Position numbers and translations under genes: made by a program. A model generated the notes under the pieces. It did no database searches. It was given only the letters and a program-made list of their open reading frames with translations, and had not been told where the DNA came from. Shown here piece after piece: positions 43,475 to 54,186 of a stretch of DNA of 64,000 bases. This DNA is from Ephemerocybe angulata (taxonomy: Eukaryota; Basidiomycota; Agaricomycetes; Agaricales; Psathyrellaceae), in NCBI GenBank assembly GCA_013368325.1, contig JAACJK010000008.1:310001-374000 (forward strand), in the 5' to 3' direction. Position 1 is the stretch's first letter. Each line of letters starts with the position of its first letter.

Positions 43475-45169
43475 TTACTTCTTCTTCATGTTCCAGCAAA
43501 CCTCCGATGCAACACCTGAAAGCAAGTCTCGAGTTTCCCCGTCAATCTGCGACGTACACGAGACGAACTCCAACTTGCAGATCCGCCTCACCGAGTCCTC
43601 CCTTTCTGAGCCATTGGCCGCCCGCTCTCCCAGGGCCTGTGCCAGGGTCCGAGCGTATTCGACGTCCAGCCCTGATGTTGCTAGCTCCGCCATGTCGATC
43701 TTGATGTCGAGAAGCGCAGGGAAGGGCGCTGCTACTTGAGCCGGGTTGGGAGGGTTGTCTGGACTCTCAAAACCTTTGAGTCGTAGGGCTGGAATGAAAT
43801 AGTCGTTCATGTCCCAAGCAGTGACGGACAACCGGCGAAGGCTCGGGATCCTGGCGAAGCATTCCCAGACCGGCTGGATCGGGCGAGTGCCAACCTCCAT
43901 CTCTTGGATATTGTTCAGAAGCCAGGAATGTGGATCCCCGAATGGGAGAGAGAGATACGGGTGAATTGGGGTTGCGAAGGGGTCGCTGATGTCCTCCTGG
44001 ACTGGCAAGACCATGTACAACTGGCGGTCTGGTTTATCCACCCATCCTGCTTGGTAGGTAAGGAGGGCTGCGTCTCCGTCCGACTTTGTATAGAGGACTT
44101 CAGGGTTCACCCCCATCTTCATCGTCTCCGGCGCCGACATGTGCGAGAATGCAAGGGCCATGGTGTAAATGACCAAACCGTTGAAATCCACCCCCTTAAT
44201 GTCATCTGTAGCAATAACCACCCTCTCCATTTCCCCATAAAAACGCAGAGGTTTTAACAGTGCCAAAAGAAGCGGAGTCAGCCCCAACTGGAGCTCAAAC
44301 CTCTTCAGGTGGTGGAATTCGATTTCGGTTGTCCGCACCGCACCACCCGCCGAGACTCGGAGAGGGTTGTGCGTTGCGGACTGCGTGCTGGCCAGCGTAA
44401 AAGATGTCAAGTGCTTAGCCCTCGTGAGGATGTCGAAGAGCTGGTGCACATCCTCCACAGTGAACGAACGGAGATTTACGAGGACGAGGTCTGTGAGGTT
44501 GGCGAGGCGACCAACATAGGCGGCGTTTGGGATTAGCGGCAGCTCATGCCAGAGCTTGCGGAGGTGAGGGAACACGCGCATATGCTGCAACACACCCACA
44601 TCTGCCGGTCGTTGGATATTGTCGCACTTCAACTCTACTGAGTCTACCTTGTCACACTGAGCGTCCGTCATCCTTGAAAGAATTTCGCGGATGATTTCTG
44701 ACGTGGCGCCTAGGACAACGCGCTTCAACCGTGTCTTCTCCACTTCTAAGATATGGCGTACGGCCCCGGGGTTCAGGATTCTGCCGGCCTCGAGATAGAC
44801 ATCTTGGGTTTCCCGCAAATTTTTTCGGACCAGATTTAGGTAGTACTTCGTCGCTGTGGTGCGTCGGATGGTGGTCTCCCGGACGTGGATCTCCATCCAT
44901 AGTTTGGGTTCTGTGAACGCTAATTCCCTCCATTGGTGGGATACCGCACATATCGCCCGCCTGGTCATATCGGGGTCAACTTCCTCTGTGATACCGCCGG
45001 CCTTCAAGAAACGAAGGGATAGAAAGAAGATATTGGATAGTAGCTCGGGGGGGATCCTGGATACGGGCGACATCGCGTTTCGACGCTGCTTGAGGTCAAG
45101 GAGCTGCTGCTCGAGTCGCGCGATCTCGCGATCAAGCTCGGTCTGCGATTCGAAAGGGGCACTCGACAT
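43475..45169 (-). CDS. F-box protein, coiled-coil N-terminus, single exon
   Basis: I start at the ATG at 45169 (MSSAPFESQTELDRE), which puts the coiled coil (REIARLEQQLLDLKQRRNAM) and F-box core SPVSRIPPELLSNIFFLSLR at the usual distance from the N-terminus. An in-frame ATG at 45361 would add 64 residues of unlike composition spanning the probable promoter. The RRAICAVSHQWRELAFTEPK block follows the F-box. The C-terminal region is leucine-rich-repeat-like (LANLTDLVLVNLRSF, FPALLDIKIDMAEL) and ends EVCWNMKKK. The family is similar to the F-box genes at 9.8 and 33.5 kb. The motif CTTAAGCGCCCG lies about 115-125 bp upstream of the chosen ATG, which also argues for the shorter start. Confidence 0.86.
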   Translation of the reverse strand: MSSAPFESQTELDREIARLEQQLLDLKQRRNAMSPVSRIPPELLSNIFFLSLRFLKAGGITEEVDPDMTRRAICAVSHQWRELAFTEPKLWMEIHVRETTIRRTTATKYYLNLVRKNLRETQDVYLEAGRILNPGAVRHILEVEKTRLKRVVLGATSEIIREILSRMTDAQCDKVDSVELKCDNIQRPADVGVLQHMRVFPHLRKLWHELPLIPNAAYVGRLANLTDLVLVNLRSFTVEDVHQLFDILTRAKHLTSFTLASTQSATHNPLRVSAGGAVRTTEIEFHHLKRFELQLGLTPLLLALLKPLRFYGEMERVVIATDDIKGVDFNGLVIYTMALAFSHMSAPETMKMGVNPEVLYTKSDGDAALLTYQAGWVDKPDRQLYMVLPVQEDISDPFATPIHPYLSLPFGDPHSWLLNNIQEMEVGTRPIQPVWECFARIPSLRRLSVTAWDMNDYFIPALRLKGFESPDNPPNPAQVAAPFPALLDIKIDMAELATSGLDVEYARTLAQALGERAANGSEREDSVRRICKLEFVSCTSQIDGETRDLLSGVASEVCWNMKKK

Positions 45170-45281
45170 GCTGAGTAGATGGACGAGAGCTAGGGTGTAA
45201 GGGCTGTTGGAAGTTGATTGGAACAACGAGAGGCTCGCGCAAGGTTTAGCGGTGCTTATTAATGGTCCTCGTTTTCCCGCG

Positions 45282-45293
45282 CTTAAGCGCCCG
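45282..45293. promoter_or_regulatory. CTTAAGCGCCCG motif upstream of F-box gene
   Basis: A copy of the recurrent motif, within a GC-rich near-palindrome (gcgcttaagcgcccgcgcg), about 120 bp upstream of the chosen ATG of the minus-strand F-box gene. Confidence 0.4.
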
Positions 45294-45800
45294 CGCGTCT
45301 CATGCAGACGGTCCTCCGAGCTGGGGTTTAACGTATACTTCGATATGCTTCTGAATAACATCTATAAGGCCGACTAGCGGCACAACCTGCTACCTGATAT
45401 TATCCCCCCTTGTACCGATACCTTCTTACAATAGCCAGTCTAGAGAGTAGATATGGGCAATGAAAAATGAAAGATCAAGATGGGGCTTATATTCGCTGGC
45501 TTCGGAGTATGGACACGGTCTACATCTTCTATGCAAGGCACGTACGACCAACAACACACAGGGTAAGTATGTACCCTCAGCACAGCAGGGTATATACCCT
45601 CTCCAAATCTGACGCATGACGAGTCAAAGTTGTGCGTGGTGACTCGCGAGCCACCTTTGGAGACTAAACTGAAGACCGGAGTCCGATCGCACCGCATTTC
45701 CCCAAATCCCCGCCAAAGTCTGGGATAGGGTGCCCTAAGACCCACTACCTTACGGTAGCAGGCATGTTCGTTCGATAGGTTGTAATACCGTACGAGAGCC

Positions 45801-46190
45801 AGCTGGGATAATGCGAATTAAGAGGGAGAGAGGGCAATTCATCCAACTATCCATTTATTCGGTCGATCAGGCGAGATGGTTTTCTGAGTAGATGGATTCA
45901 GGGTGTCGTACATAAAGCGGGAGGAAACGACTATGTCCCTCAGGCAAGTAAGTAGATATCGGTTGTTAGACGGGTGGGGGTGTCCATAGCCAGGGCCCAG
46001 CCGGGATGATGCGAATTAGCTGAGGGAGAGGGGAAATTCCAAGCAATCTATCCCCCATCTAGCAAGTTACTCAGAAGCACAAACATATCACAGTAAGATG
46101 TCCCTTAGTCCACCCCGCCCGCCAGCTCGGTGGATCAAGCGAGATGGTCAGATAGATAGATTTCTGGATTCAGGTTGTCGTAACGCGGGA
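45801..46190. repeat. Diverged direct repeat at the 3' side of the TPR gene
   Basis: Two related units lie in the same orientation. One is about 45801-45935 and the other 46001-46190. Both contain gggataatgcgaatta-like and gatcaggcgagatgg-like segments, followed by tggattcagg-tgtcgta and gcgggagga. The second unit overlaps the 3' end of the TPR gene. Confidence 0.7.
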
Positions 46191-46811
46191 GGATTGAGAG
46201 TTGTTGGAAGGAAATTGAGAGGCTGGCTTCCCGGACGCCATCTTCCTATTCCTCAGCTCAGACGCCACGACCCATGGCATCTTCTCCAAATCCGACACCG
46301 CGACGGCGCTCGTTTCAATCTTCTTCCTCGCGACCCTGGCATTCGCAAGCCCCTGAGTGAACTGGGCTTTCATGTTTTCCTGTGCAGGTGTGAGGTTCTC
46401 TTTCGGGAGACAATCGAGGGCCATCTTCCAGGCGCGAAGACATTCGGTCCATGCCGCGAGAGCCTACGGTAGAGGTCAAGAAGGTGGAGGAAGGCAGATA
46501 GATAGACGAGAACGTACGTGCGATGCTGTACCGAGCCTGCCCGCTTTGGCGTACTTTGGGTCGAGTTCTACAGCCTAAGACGCAAGTTCAATACCTCTCC
46601 CACTCAACGAGGCGCGATGACAATGTACCTTTCTGCAATCATACGCTGCATACATATACCTAATCACCAGGATTAACGCGCCATTTCGTGCATTCGAGAC
46701 TAACATGCTCCGATATCTGACTTACACCTTCTGCGCGAGCAACACCGCAGCGCGATTGGCATAGAGGACCGCGTTCGTGGGGACTCCGGAGTGGGACCAC
46801 AACGCCGTCAT
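46170..46811 (-). CDS. Short TPR protein, possibly truncated
   Basis: Splicing four introns on the minus strand gives a TPR-type protein: MTALWSHSGVPTNAVLYANR, AAVLLAQKV, MYAAYDCRKAVELDPKYAKA, LGTASHALAAWTECLRAWKM and ALDCLPKENLTPAQENMKAQ, then FTQGLANARVARKKIETSAV. Donors and acceptors are GT-AG and the phases agree (gtaagtcag to gattag; gtacattg to cttag; gtacgttc to ccgtag). TPRs are helical repeats for protein-protein contacts, often with Hsp70/Hsp90. At ~150 residues with about two repeats it is short for such proteins, and the last ~25 residues run into repeated DNA. It may therefore be a 3'-truncated copy of a longer gene. Partner and function unknown. Confidence 0.6.
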
Positions 46812-48073
46812 ACCTACCTACCTACCGGCCCTCTGGCCAAGCACTCTAACCTACTCTGGACTCTGGTGGGAGACTTTTCTACGCCTCCAATTCAGTTCAG
46901 TCGTATTTGGCTAGATTATCCCGCTTAGCTGAACATTCGCTTGCTTGTAAACTTGTAAACCGACTAGCTGACTGACCTTTCAAGTTGACTGACCTCCCGG
47001 CGGGCGGGCTTGCTACTCTATATACAAAGCCAACAATACACCATGTCATTGACATTGTCTCCCCCGGGTTTGATGAGCTCGGGCGCTAGGGCGCTTGTTC
47101 TCCTCCGACGTCAAGGTCGCTGTCCGACGTCGAGAATGGCAGGCGCCATTGTTGAATTACTGTATCTGGGATCAACGCCGGGTTTGTTGTTGGCCCTTGT
47201 GCGAATCCCCGAATCCCCGCAAGGTGCGTTGTCTCGGGTGCTCACCTTGATCCAACCAAGAGATGGTGTGCTAGGATACGGTGTTGCACTCGGCGCAGGA
47301 TTGAAGACGACGGAGGGAGGAGCCTTAAGCGGCGTGTAGTCGAAACGCGCCGCCGCCTACCCTCGCTTCCGACCAGCGTGCGTCGTTGGAGCCGCAAGCG
47401 TGCAGCGTGCTCGGGACGCGGGCCTTTTTAGGGTGCTTTAGCAGGGTTTAGCGCGACAGGTACCATGATGACGACATGACGGCAGACGGCAGGCGCGCTG
47501 CAGGCTGCAGGCGACGTTCCCACAATTTTCCGGCCTTGTTCAGGGTGTCTGCTCTGCTCTAGGGGGCGTCCTGCAATTATCCGTGGCTCGTCCGTCGGCA
47601 GTGCCAGCTGGAGTTTCTCGAAGGCTTCGACGATGTGCTACGCCATAGCTCGGAAGCAAAGGTTTGAGAGACGGGGGTGGAAAGACATCATATAGCATCA
47701 TCGCCTCATCGCAGGGCTTCTTCTCGTGCCTTTGTTATCTTTTTCATAATTGATAAAGCCGGTTGATACCCTCGTAACGTGTTTTCAATAGACTTTATCC
47801 ACCGACTCTTCTTTTCTTTTGCCCACTACCCTCTCTCTCTTATCCTCCTTCTTGTCCGTGTCTGAGTTCGAGGTCAAGGTCAACCCCGTCCACCTTGAGG
47901 TCGCTAGCCGAGCACGCACCCCGCCGCACCCGCACGCACGCACTGCACCTGCCGTCTTGGGCTTCCTGCGGGCTTATCAAGCACACGACCCACCCACCAG
48001 CGTCCGATCTCCCCCAAGAACCAACCAAAAGCCCAACACACCTCGAGGCGCACCCCCTACACCACCCAACACT
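46812..48073. other. 1.3-kb upstream region, partly duplicated in inverted form
   Basis: No intact gene. Segments 46815-46960 and 47055-47225 match, in reverse orientation, 61890-62015 and 61660-61830. The frame from 47819 into the next gene lacks an ATG before 48074. Confidence 0.55.
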
Positions 48074-49647
48074 ATGACTCTGAGAGCAGACCCAACACCC
48101 GCGCAGGGCACGATCGACCTCGTTTCTCCCGAGTCGGTGGCGGTGGCGGAGCCCTCTTCCTCTGCCTCGACCTCACTACCCTCGTCCCCCACCTCCTGCG
48201 GCTTATCCTGGACACCGCCAACCCCACCCTCGTCCTCACCCGTACATACCGCAGACGCAGACGCACCCTCAGCAGCCCGACACCCACGACCCACCCACAC
48301 GGCCCCTGACGCGCACCCCTCGCCTTCGCCTTCGCCTTCGGAACGCAGCAGCGATGGCGATGCTGATACAGATACAGATTCGAGTGATAGCCTGCGTGAT
48401 ACCCACCTGCCCGCACCGCCGACGGCGACGGGATCGCTGCTCGACGCTCAAGACGCTCAAGCTCCCCTGCACAGCAGTGGCAACGGCTACAGCTCTCTCC
48501 CGTTATCCGCTCCCTCATCTTCCACATCCTCCCAGTGCGAAGCTTCGTCAATGCCAACGTCCGACTCTTCCTCCGCGATGCTTGAAGTGACGTCTGCGAT
48601 GGAGTCGCCAACGACAACGACGACGACGATGTCCCCTCCAGGCCTCGAGCCCCCACAACCAGAAGCTTCCACATCGCAACTGCCCACACCACCATCCCCC
48701 TCTCCCTCCCCCACACAAACACAACCCCAAGCACCCACACAACCTCACCAACCCCGCCCCACCCGCCGCCTCTCAACCCCCATCATCTCCTCCCCCCTCC
48801 CCATCCCCCTCTCCGAGCTCGTCACCATCGCCCGCTTCAAGCCCTCCCCGCGCGACGTCATCTCCGGCATCGCGCCCCACGTCTTTGACGAGCGTCGGCG
48901 CCGCCGCTCGCCTGCGCGCAGCCCCAGTGCATCGGCGTCTTCGCGGGCGCGGGCGGAGAGGAGGCGGAGTGGGCGGTGGAATGGTGCAAGTGGTGGTGTG
49001 AGTGGGGGAGGGGGGTTTGGAGAGAGGGGAAGGGCGAGTCCGTTGAGGAGGAGTGTTGTTATTAGTTGGGACGAGCGGACTATCTATCTCGGTGAGCTTC
49101 CGGTTTCTGCTTTTACGTCTGGCCGTGCGTCCGTTCGTTCTTGGCTGGGCTATATGGGCTGTCCCTTATCCCATCGCCTCATTTATATATTCTCCTCCTC
49201 TCCTAAAGATAAACCACATACTAACTACCACCCTCTTTCGCTCTCCAACAGAGGAAGCAACCTACGCAGGCACGATAACCTCGCGCGTCAGCATCGACAT
49301 CGCCACGGGCGCCGAACGCACCGTTCTAGGCGACTGCCCCGCCATCCCGGACCTCCTCGCCGACAAGGCGAAATCCAGTGCGGGTCTCGGCGCCGAATCG
49401 AAGGGTGCGAATGCGAAGAGTAAGAGTGCGAAGGTGAAGGGAGGGAAGGTGAAGGGGAACACTACGATTGAGGTGCCGAGATGGACGCGGAGGTTGCGGT
49501 TGGATGGGGGGATGTTCAAGTGAGTCGTGTTCGCTTTTTCTCTTTGCGGTTTGAGAGGTTGTGGGAGGACGGTTGCTGATTGTATTTTGCAGGACGCTGT
49601 TCCCGAGGATGCGGAAACGCGAGGGTGTGGTCGCTGCTGCTGCGTAG
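48074..49647 (+). CDS. Ser/Pro/Thr-rich protein, unknown function, three exons
   Basis: No family recognised. The first ATG in the frame is at 48074 (MTLRADPTPAQGTIDLVSPE). A long low-complexity region follows (TPPTPPSSSP, PSPSPTQTQPQAPTQPHQ), then a more structured segment: PLPIPLSELVTIARFKPSPR, VISGIAPHVFDERRRRRSPA and RRSVVISWDERTIYL. After an intron comes EEATYAGTITSRVSIDIATG, AERTVLGDCPAIPDLLADKA and IEVPRWTRRLRLDGG. After the last intron (gtgagtcgt to tgcag) the end is TLFPRMRKREGVVAAAA. The C-terminal 250 residues are the likely functional core. A decayed inverted copy at 60.4-61.4 kb keeps exactly these conserved blocks. Confidence 0.66.
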
Positions 49648-50635
49648 CGGACCGAGCATCGACAAGTTAATCCAAGCCCGAACCTTGAACGTCGAACCCT
49701 GAACATCGAAACTGAACCCGAATCTGAAGCTGCGAAGACCGAATGAATGAACGAATACCAATCTGAATATCGAATACCGACCTGCTTCCCGCATAGAACT
49801 CTTTAGACTCTTTTCCCTTTTCTCCTTATCATTTCTTATCCTTACATGCTTACATGCTTTTCAGTCAATTCTCAGTGCTCATCCGCGCCATGCTATACTT
49901 CCATTTCCTTTCTGCTTTACTTCCATGGGACCTTTTATCTTATCCTTTATGCCCACCCACGACGACGACGTCTGACCTCTCATCTCAGCAACCACACCAA
50001 TCTCCGTCCACATCACCCATCGTTCAACCGACCGACCTCTCGGCCTAGTACATACTTACTTACTTACTACCCCTGCATAGATTCCCTCGTCTCCTTATTC
50101 CCATTATCTACCTACTTACTACTACTTACGATCGTTTCTCGACAACCATCTCGCACAATCTCACTAGTCCATAGAGCTTATCGTACATAATCGTTTGCAC
50201 AGACGCTGAATCGAATCTTCCAATATCCCGTGTCTCTCTGAGTTCTGGGTCTACGTATCCTTTTATGACTCTATTTCATCGTCTGAATCTCTAGTTATGT
50301 ATTGTGTTGCGTGTACCTGTACAACGAACCAAACGAACGTCTTGCCTTGCTTCTTGGATATGCCCCTCCATGAAGGGTGGATAGCGGCGGGGCCCGACGT
50401 GGTCGACAGGAGTCCGGTCACCAATCTAGTCTCATACGAGTCCAGTATGTACGAGTATGTATAATGACGCACCCATCCAATTGGCGATCCGTGGTTCGCG
50501 CATGCAGGGCCCAGGACGGTATCTCAGGGCGGTATCTCAGGGCCCAAGTTTCCTGGCATACCTGGCGTCCCCCAGGCCCTGCGATTGCGGGAAGCGGAGT
50601 GAACGAAAAATGAATAGAAAAAAGAAGAGATAGTA
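49648..50635. other. Intergenic, no gene supported
   Basis: About 1 kb rich in short pyrimidine tracts, with an ACTT microsatellite around 50049-50075. Contains the 3' UTR of the Ser/Pro-rich gene and the tRNA terminator. Confidence 0.4.
50618..50623 (-). terminator. RNA polymerase III terminator of tRNA-Gly
   Basis: A run of six A on the + strand (six T in the transcript) 13 bp beyond the tRNA 3' end. Confidence 0.7.
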
Positions 50636-50707
50636 TACACCGAACGGGAATCGAACCCGTGCCGCTTGCTTGGAAGGCAAGCATGATAACCACTTCACCA
50701 TCGGTGT
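50636..50707 (-). tRNA. tRNA-Gly (anticodon TCC)
   Basis: The minus strand folds as a 72-nt tRNA: a 7-bp acceptor stem ACACCGA/TCGGTGT, the A box TGGTGAAGTGG in the D arm, the anticodon arm GCTTGC-CTTCCAA-GCAAGC with TCC at the anticodon position, and the T arm ACGGG-TTCGATT-CCCGT containing the B box. No intron is present. A pol III T run follows. Confidence 0.96.
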
Positions 50708-50763
50708 GGTGTCTGGTTTGCCGCGCTGGCTCCCAGGACCTGCTTTGGGTCATTCAGACGCAG

Positions 50764-50959
50764 TGATAAGCGCTCGCGCGCTTTGGAAGCCTGGATCCAT
50801 TCCGAACGCTCACAAGAACTGGTAGATCGAAGCATAGCCCCTACAGAAACATGGGTATGGATCTCTACAATTACAATTATTAATGAGCACATGTATGTAG
50901 ATTCGTAGAAGAGGATACACAAGGCTGAACGATGGTATATGCGCGGGTGCGGCAATGGA
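50764..50959. repeat. NACHT downstream flank, copy 2
   Basis: Resembles 53930-54186 and 62905-63102. Shared segments include TAAGCGCTCG, tggaagcctggatccattcc and cctacagaaacatgg. It marks the far edge of the duplicated gene-plus-flank unit. Confidence 0.75.
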
Positions 50960-53284
50960 TTAGATCGGACTTGAGTCAGTATTACTCTGGTCATTCGATG
51001 GTGCCCTGAGGTCTTTATACCTAGGGCCTCCTTCCCACTCCCTCTTAAGCACCCCGGTGAAGTTGGGAACCTTCCAGCCTTTCGCCTTCAGGACACCCGT
51101 GACTTTCTTTGTTGAAAGTCTGCAAGACGAGCGACAGAGATACCGCCAGCACTGATAGTGTGAGGCTGTCAGTTTTGCAGAGAAAGAATGTGTCAACTGA
51201 TTTACTTACCCCTCGGTGTAGTACATTAAGCATCCAGAAAATTACCCTCCATGGATAGTCGCGGTCGTTCACATCTGGATTCTGATGCCACTCAGCCAAT
51301 GCAGCAGCCCATTTCTGGAGATCGCTTGAGAGGATATATGGCGCTACAGTCTGGAAAAAAGATTTTGGTGCCCTGTCCAATTCCTGTAAAAGTCGTAGAT
51401 AAGGTCGTTGATCACTCTGTCGTGCAACACCTTCAACATCTAAAAGCATGTATTAGTTAGAGGCAAACCAGCATAGGAGGAGGGTTTACGTTTGTCCAGT
51501 GTTTGAAAGAATCGTTGGGCCATCCATTTGAAAACCTCATCTTCGGTGAGGAACCTTTCGCCACATCTGGTTGGATCTTCGATGAAATCAAGAAATGACT
51601 TGTGGTAAAAGGAGTACGGCCTCCCCAAGTTTTCCTCGGAAATCTGGGTCAGTAACAGGGAAGATAAGGGGCCCAACGCGTACTGCTCTTCACTGGGAGA
51701 GCCTTGCAAGACCAGCCGAAGGAGCCACACTGGGGATTCTCGAGGAATTTGAGTAGCTCGAAGCCACTTCATTGAGAGCTTGGGATCCGGGCATGTTTCC
51801 AAAAGTAGACGATAGAGTGCATCGAGATCCTCGAGCGGGTTATGTGAAGATTTCCCATCATGGGAATGTGACGGGGTGAGTCCTAGGATATGCTCTAGGC
51901 GTCGATGTGGTGTGGAGGGTTGACCTGCGATTTCCTGCTCATGTCCTCCGGTTGAATGTGGCGACCCTTCGATATATCGCATGGCGGTCGCTGCGTAAAC
52001 AAACTGACCCGACGCATTCCGTACGAGGATGAGCTTCACATGCTTCCCGGGCCAGTCCTTGGGTTTGACTCCGAAACGACGGCAGATTGTCGAGAATTTA
52101 GCGTCATAGAACAGAGCGATGTCGGCGTCGGGGCTGTATTTCTCGTCGAGGAAAAGCTCCCGTGTGCATGCCTTGCCGTCCGTGGCGAAGAAGTCTCGTA
52201 TAGTCACTTCCGGACGGCTGGCGATGAGGATGCGGAAGGGAAATGAGGGGTGACGGGTGGCGAGGAGAAGAAGGGACAGGACCTCCAGCTGGTCGTCTTC
52301 CTTCCTTCGGGTAGGTACATGCGCACTTGGGTTGGACTTGTTGGAGGACTCTTGGTACTGCTCGACGTCGCACTCGTCGAGCCCGTCGATTACGATAACG
52401 CGAGGCACGCCATCGTCGTCGCCGATCAGGTCGTGCGTCACCCTGTAAAGACCCTTCAATACCAGAGCGTTGAGCTGCTCCTTCATGTCCTTCTTGAACA
52501 CAAGCGGGTCCTGTACGAGAGATGATAGTATGTGTTCCCGTAGCCCGGGGATGCTTCCATGATTCATGAGTTGGTAGGCAAGCGTCGGCACTAAGCATCT
52601 CTTCGTCCGCCTATTCGCTGAGCCAGCGAAGGCGGAGAAAAAGAAGCTGGCAGCGAGAGTCCCCTTCTCCTTGCAGGCGTCTGCAATGGTGCCCAGGATG
52701 GCTGTCTTTCCGGTACCAGCTGGCCCCGTCACCCACATAATCCGCGTCGGCTGTGCGTCTTGATCTCCCGCCTCTATCCAGCTCATGATGTCTTCCTGAA
52801 CCGCAACCCTCGTGTCCTTTAGGCACTTCGGTGCCTCACAGCGCTCGTCGGAGTTGTGGATGGCCCCAGGGGCCATATTCGCAATGAGATCTGGAATATG
52901 TGAGCGCTAATCGAGAGCCGAGAGAGATGAGCCTCACAATCCAAAGCCTTCGCCTCATCGACGACTTTCCTTTCGTTCTGGCCCCCAGGCGCGTACTGAC
53001 TCAGATTTCCTGCGATTTGCATAACGTTTGTCAAGATATTTACTTGATCCCGGCGACGAAGGCGTACTCACCGCGATTGTCGCCAAAGATGGCGTTGCTC
53101 GCCTGTCCTACATTGTTCTGATTCACTGGTCCATGATCTAGTATATGGTGTCAGGAGTTGAGCAGATGGCGTCCAGGTTAAACTCACAATTATGGACAAT
53201 CAGAGGAGTGGCCGGATGATTGCTTGAGCTGGCGTCTTGCGTGTCCTGGCGGAGCTTTCCGGCCTTGAGCCTTCCTTCACTCAT
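50960..53284 (-). CDS. NACHT-domain NLR-like protein 2
   Basis: The best-preserved copy. The start at 53284 opens MSEGRLKAGKLRQDTQDASS, then after an intron comes HGPVNQNNVGQASNAIFGDN, a Gly/Asn-rich motif shared by three complete copies. NLSQYAPGGQNERKVVDEAK, DLIANMAPGAIHNSDERCEA and the NACHT domain follow: Walker A GPAGTGKTAILG, the FFFSAFAGSANRRTKRC sensor region, Walker B VIVIDGLDECDVEQ and RILIASRPEVTIRDFF. The winged-helix-like part ends FFQTLDK. Beyond a 50-nt intron lies the C-terminal domain: SFFQTVAPYILSSDLQKWAA, then after another intron (GT donor) CRLSTKKVTGVLKAKGWKVP and FTGVLKREWEGGPRYKDLRA. About 680 residues. Function in recognition or cell-death signalling is inferred from fungal NLRs. 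Confidence 0.87.
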
Positions 53285-53929
53285 CGAGCTAGTCGTCGTG
53301 GAGGCGCAAGAGAAACAATTTCGGAAGCACTCCACGGCTCTGGTGGTGGGCAGAGTCGGAGAGAGGAAGCGATGAGGTTGAAGCATGCACTGCTGTGAAG
53401 GCACGTTTTCGCCACGTGGAGCAATTAGAAGCTGTGCTGAAAGATAGGCGCCCAGAATTTCGACCATCGCTCCAGCTCGCTCTGTGCCGTTATCGCAGCT
53501 CTGGGTCACGACGTACTGATATCTTTCTTCAGCAGCAACTGAACGAGGGGTAGGTTACCTGATAGCATCCTTTGTTACGGCCGCTAGTAAAATTTCTCGA
53601 GTTTGGCTCCCCATGTAAGTACTTATTCGTTGTGAATTGGACACTTTTCTTATGCCACCTGTAACACTTACCATCGACGACCCTGCTCCGTATTCCAAGG
53701 GATGAAGGTCATAACATTGGGTTACGGCACGATGGAGGATACATAGGGTAAAGGACTGTGAAGTTACCTGGTTTAAACGTCCCGGTGCGCCGCTCCCGCA
53801 CCTGCCACACAGATGGAACGAGAGGTATGTGAGGTTGGGCAGCAACAAGGGATTTATGCAAGCTCAGCTGAGGTATTCTCACTACAAGGGTTGTTGTCGC
53901 CTGATACCACCCGGCGTCGCAACACATTT
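53285..53929. other. Upstream region of NACHT 2, no gene seen
   Basis: About 0.65 kb between the NACHT 2 start and the downstream flank of NACHT 3. Short open frames show no similarity. Confidence 0.4.
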
Positions 53930-54186
53930 AAGCGCCGTGCCCGGCGGGGCGCTTCGGAAGACTGGATCCATTCTGCACGCGGGAACCGGCGGGCAACACT
54001 TAGATGGTACATAGTCCCTACACAGAATCATGGATATGGACCACTAGAATTACATTATTGAATAATCAGAACATCAACCCCATGTTGGTACTCAATGCGC
54101 ACATAAACGAGGATACAATATGGGTGAACGATGGTACATCCGCCAGTGCATCAATGGATTGAATCGCGCTTGAGTCAGGATTCTTC
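53930..54186. repeat. NACHT downstream flank, copy 3
   Basis: Homologous to 50764-50959 and 62905-63102. It begins TTTAAGCGCCGTGC and contains ctggatccattctgcacgcg and ggaaccggcgggcaa. Confidence 0.75.

Larger units (their letters stand above)
46127..49647. repeat. Inverted segmental duplication, intact arm
   Basis: This block contains the TPR gene and the Ser/Pro-rich gene. Stretches of it recur in the same order but opposite orientation at 60430-62098. Matching pairs are 46127-46195/62033-62098, 46815-46960/61890-62015, 47055-47225/61660-61830, 48640-48870/61165-61350, 48870-49000/60760-60890 and 49280-49620/60450-60720. Confidence 0.78.

Noticed and set aside
45170..45361. Longer N-terminus for the F-box gene at 43.5 kb
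   Set aside because: The extra residues would cover a promoter-like region with the TTAAGCGCCCG motif, and they displace the coiled coil from its usual place.
47819..48073. N-terminal extension of the Ser/Pro-rich gene
   Set aside because: The frame is open but begins with TTG, and the first ATG is at 48074. The text is low-complexity with no conservation in the duplicated copy.
48072..48776. 234-codon minus-strand frame opposite the Ser/Pro-rich gene
   Set aside because: A composition shadow of a GC- and repeat-rich exon.
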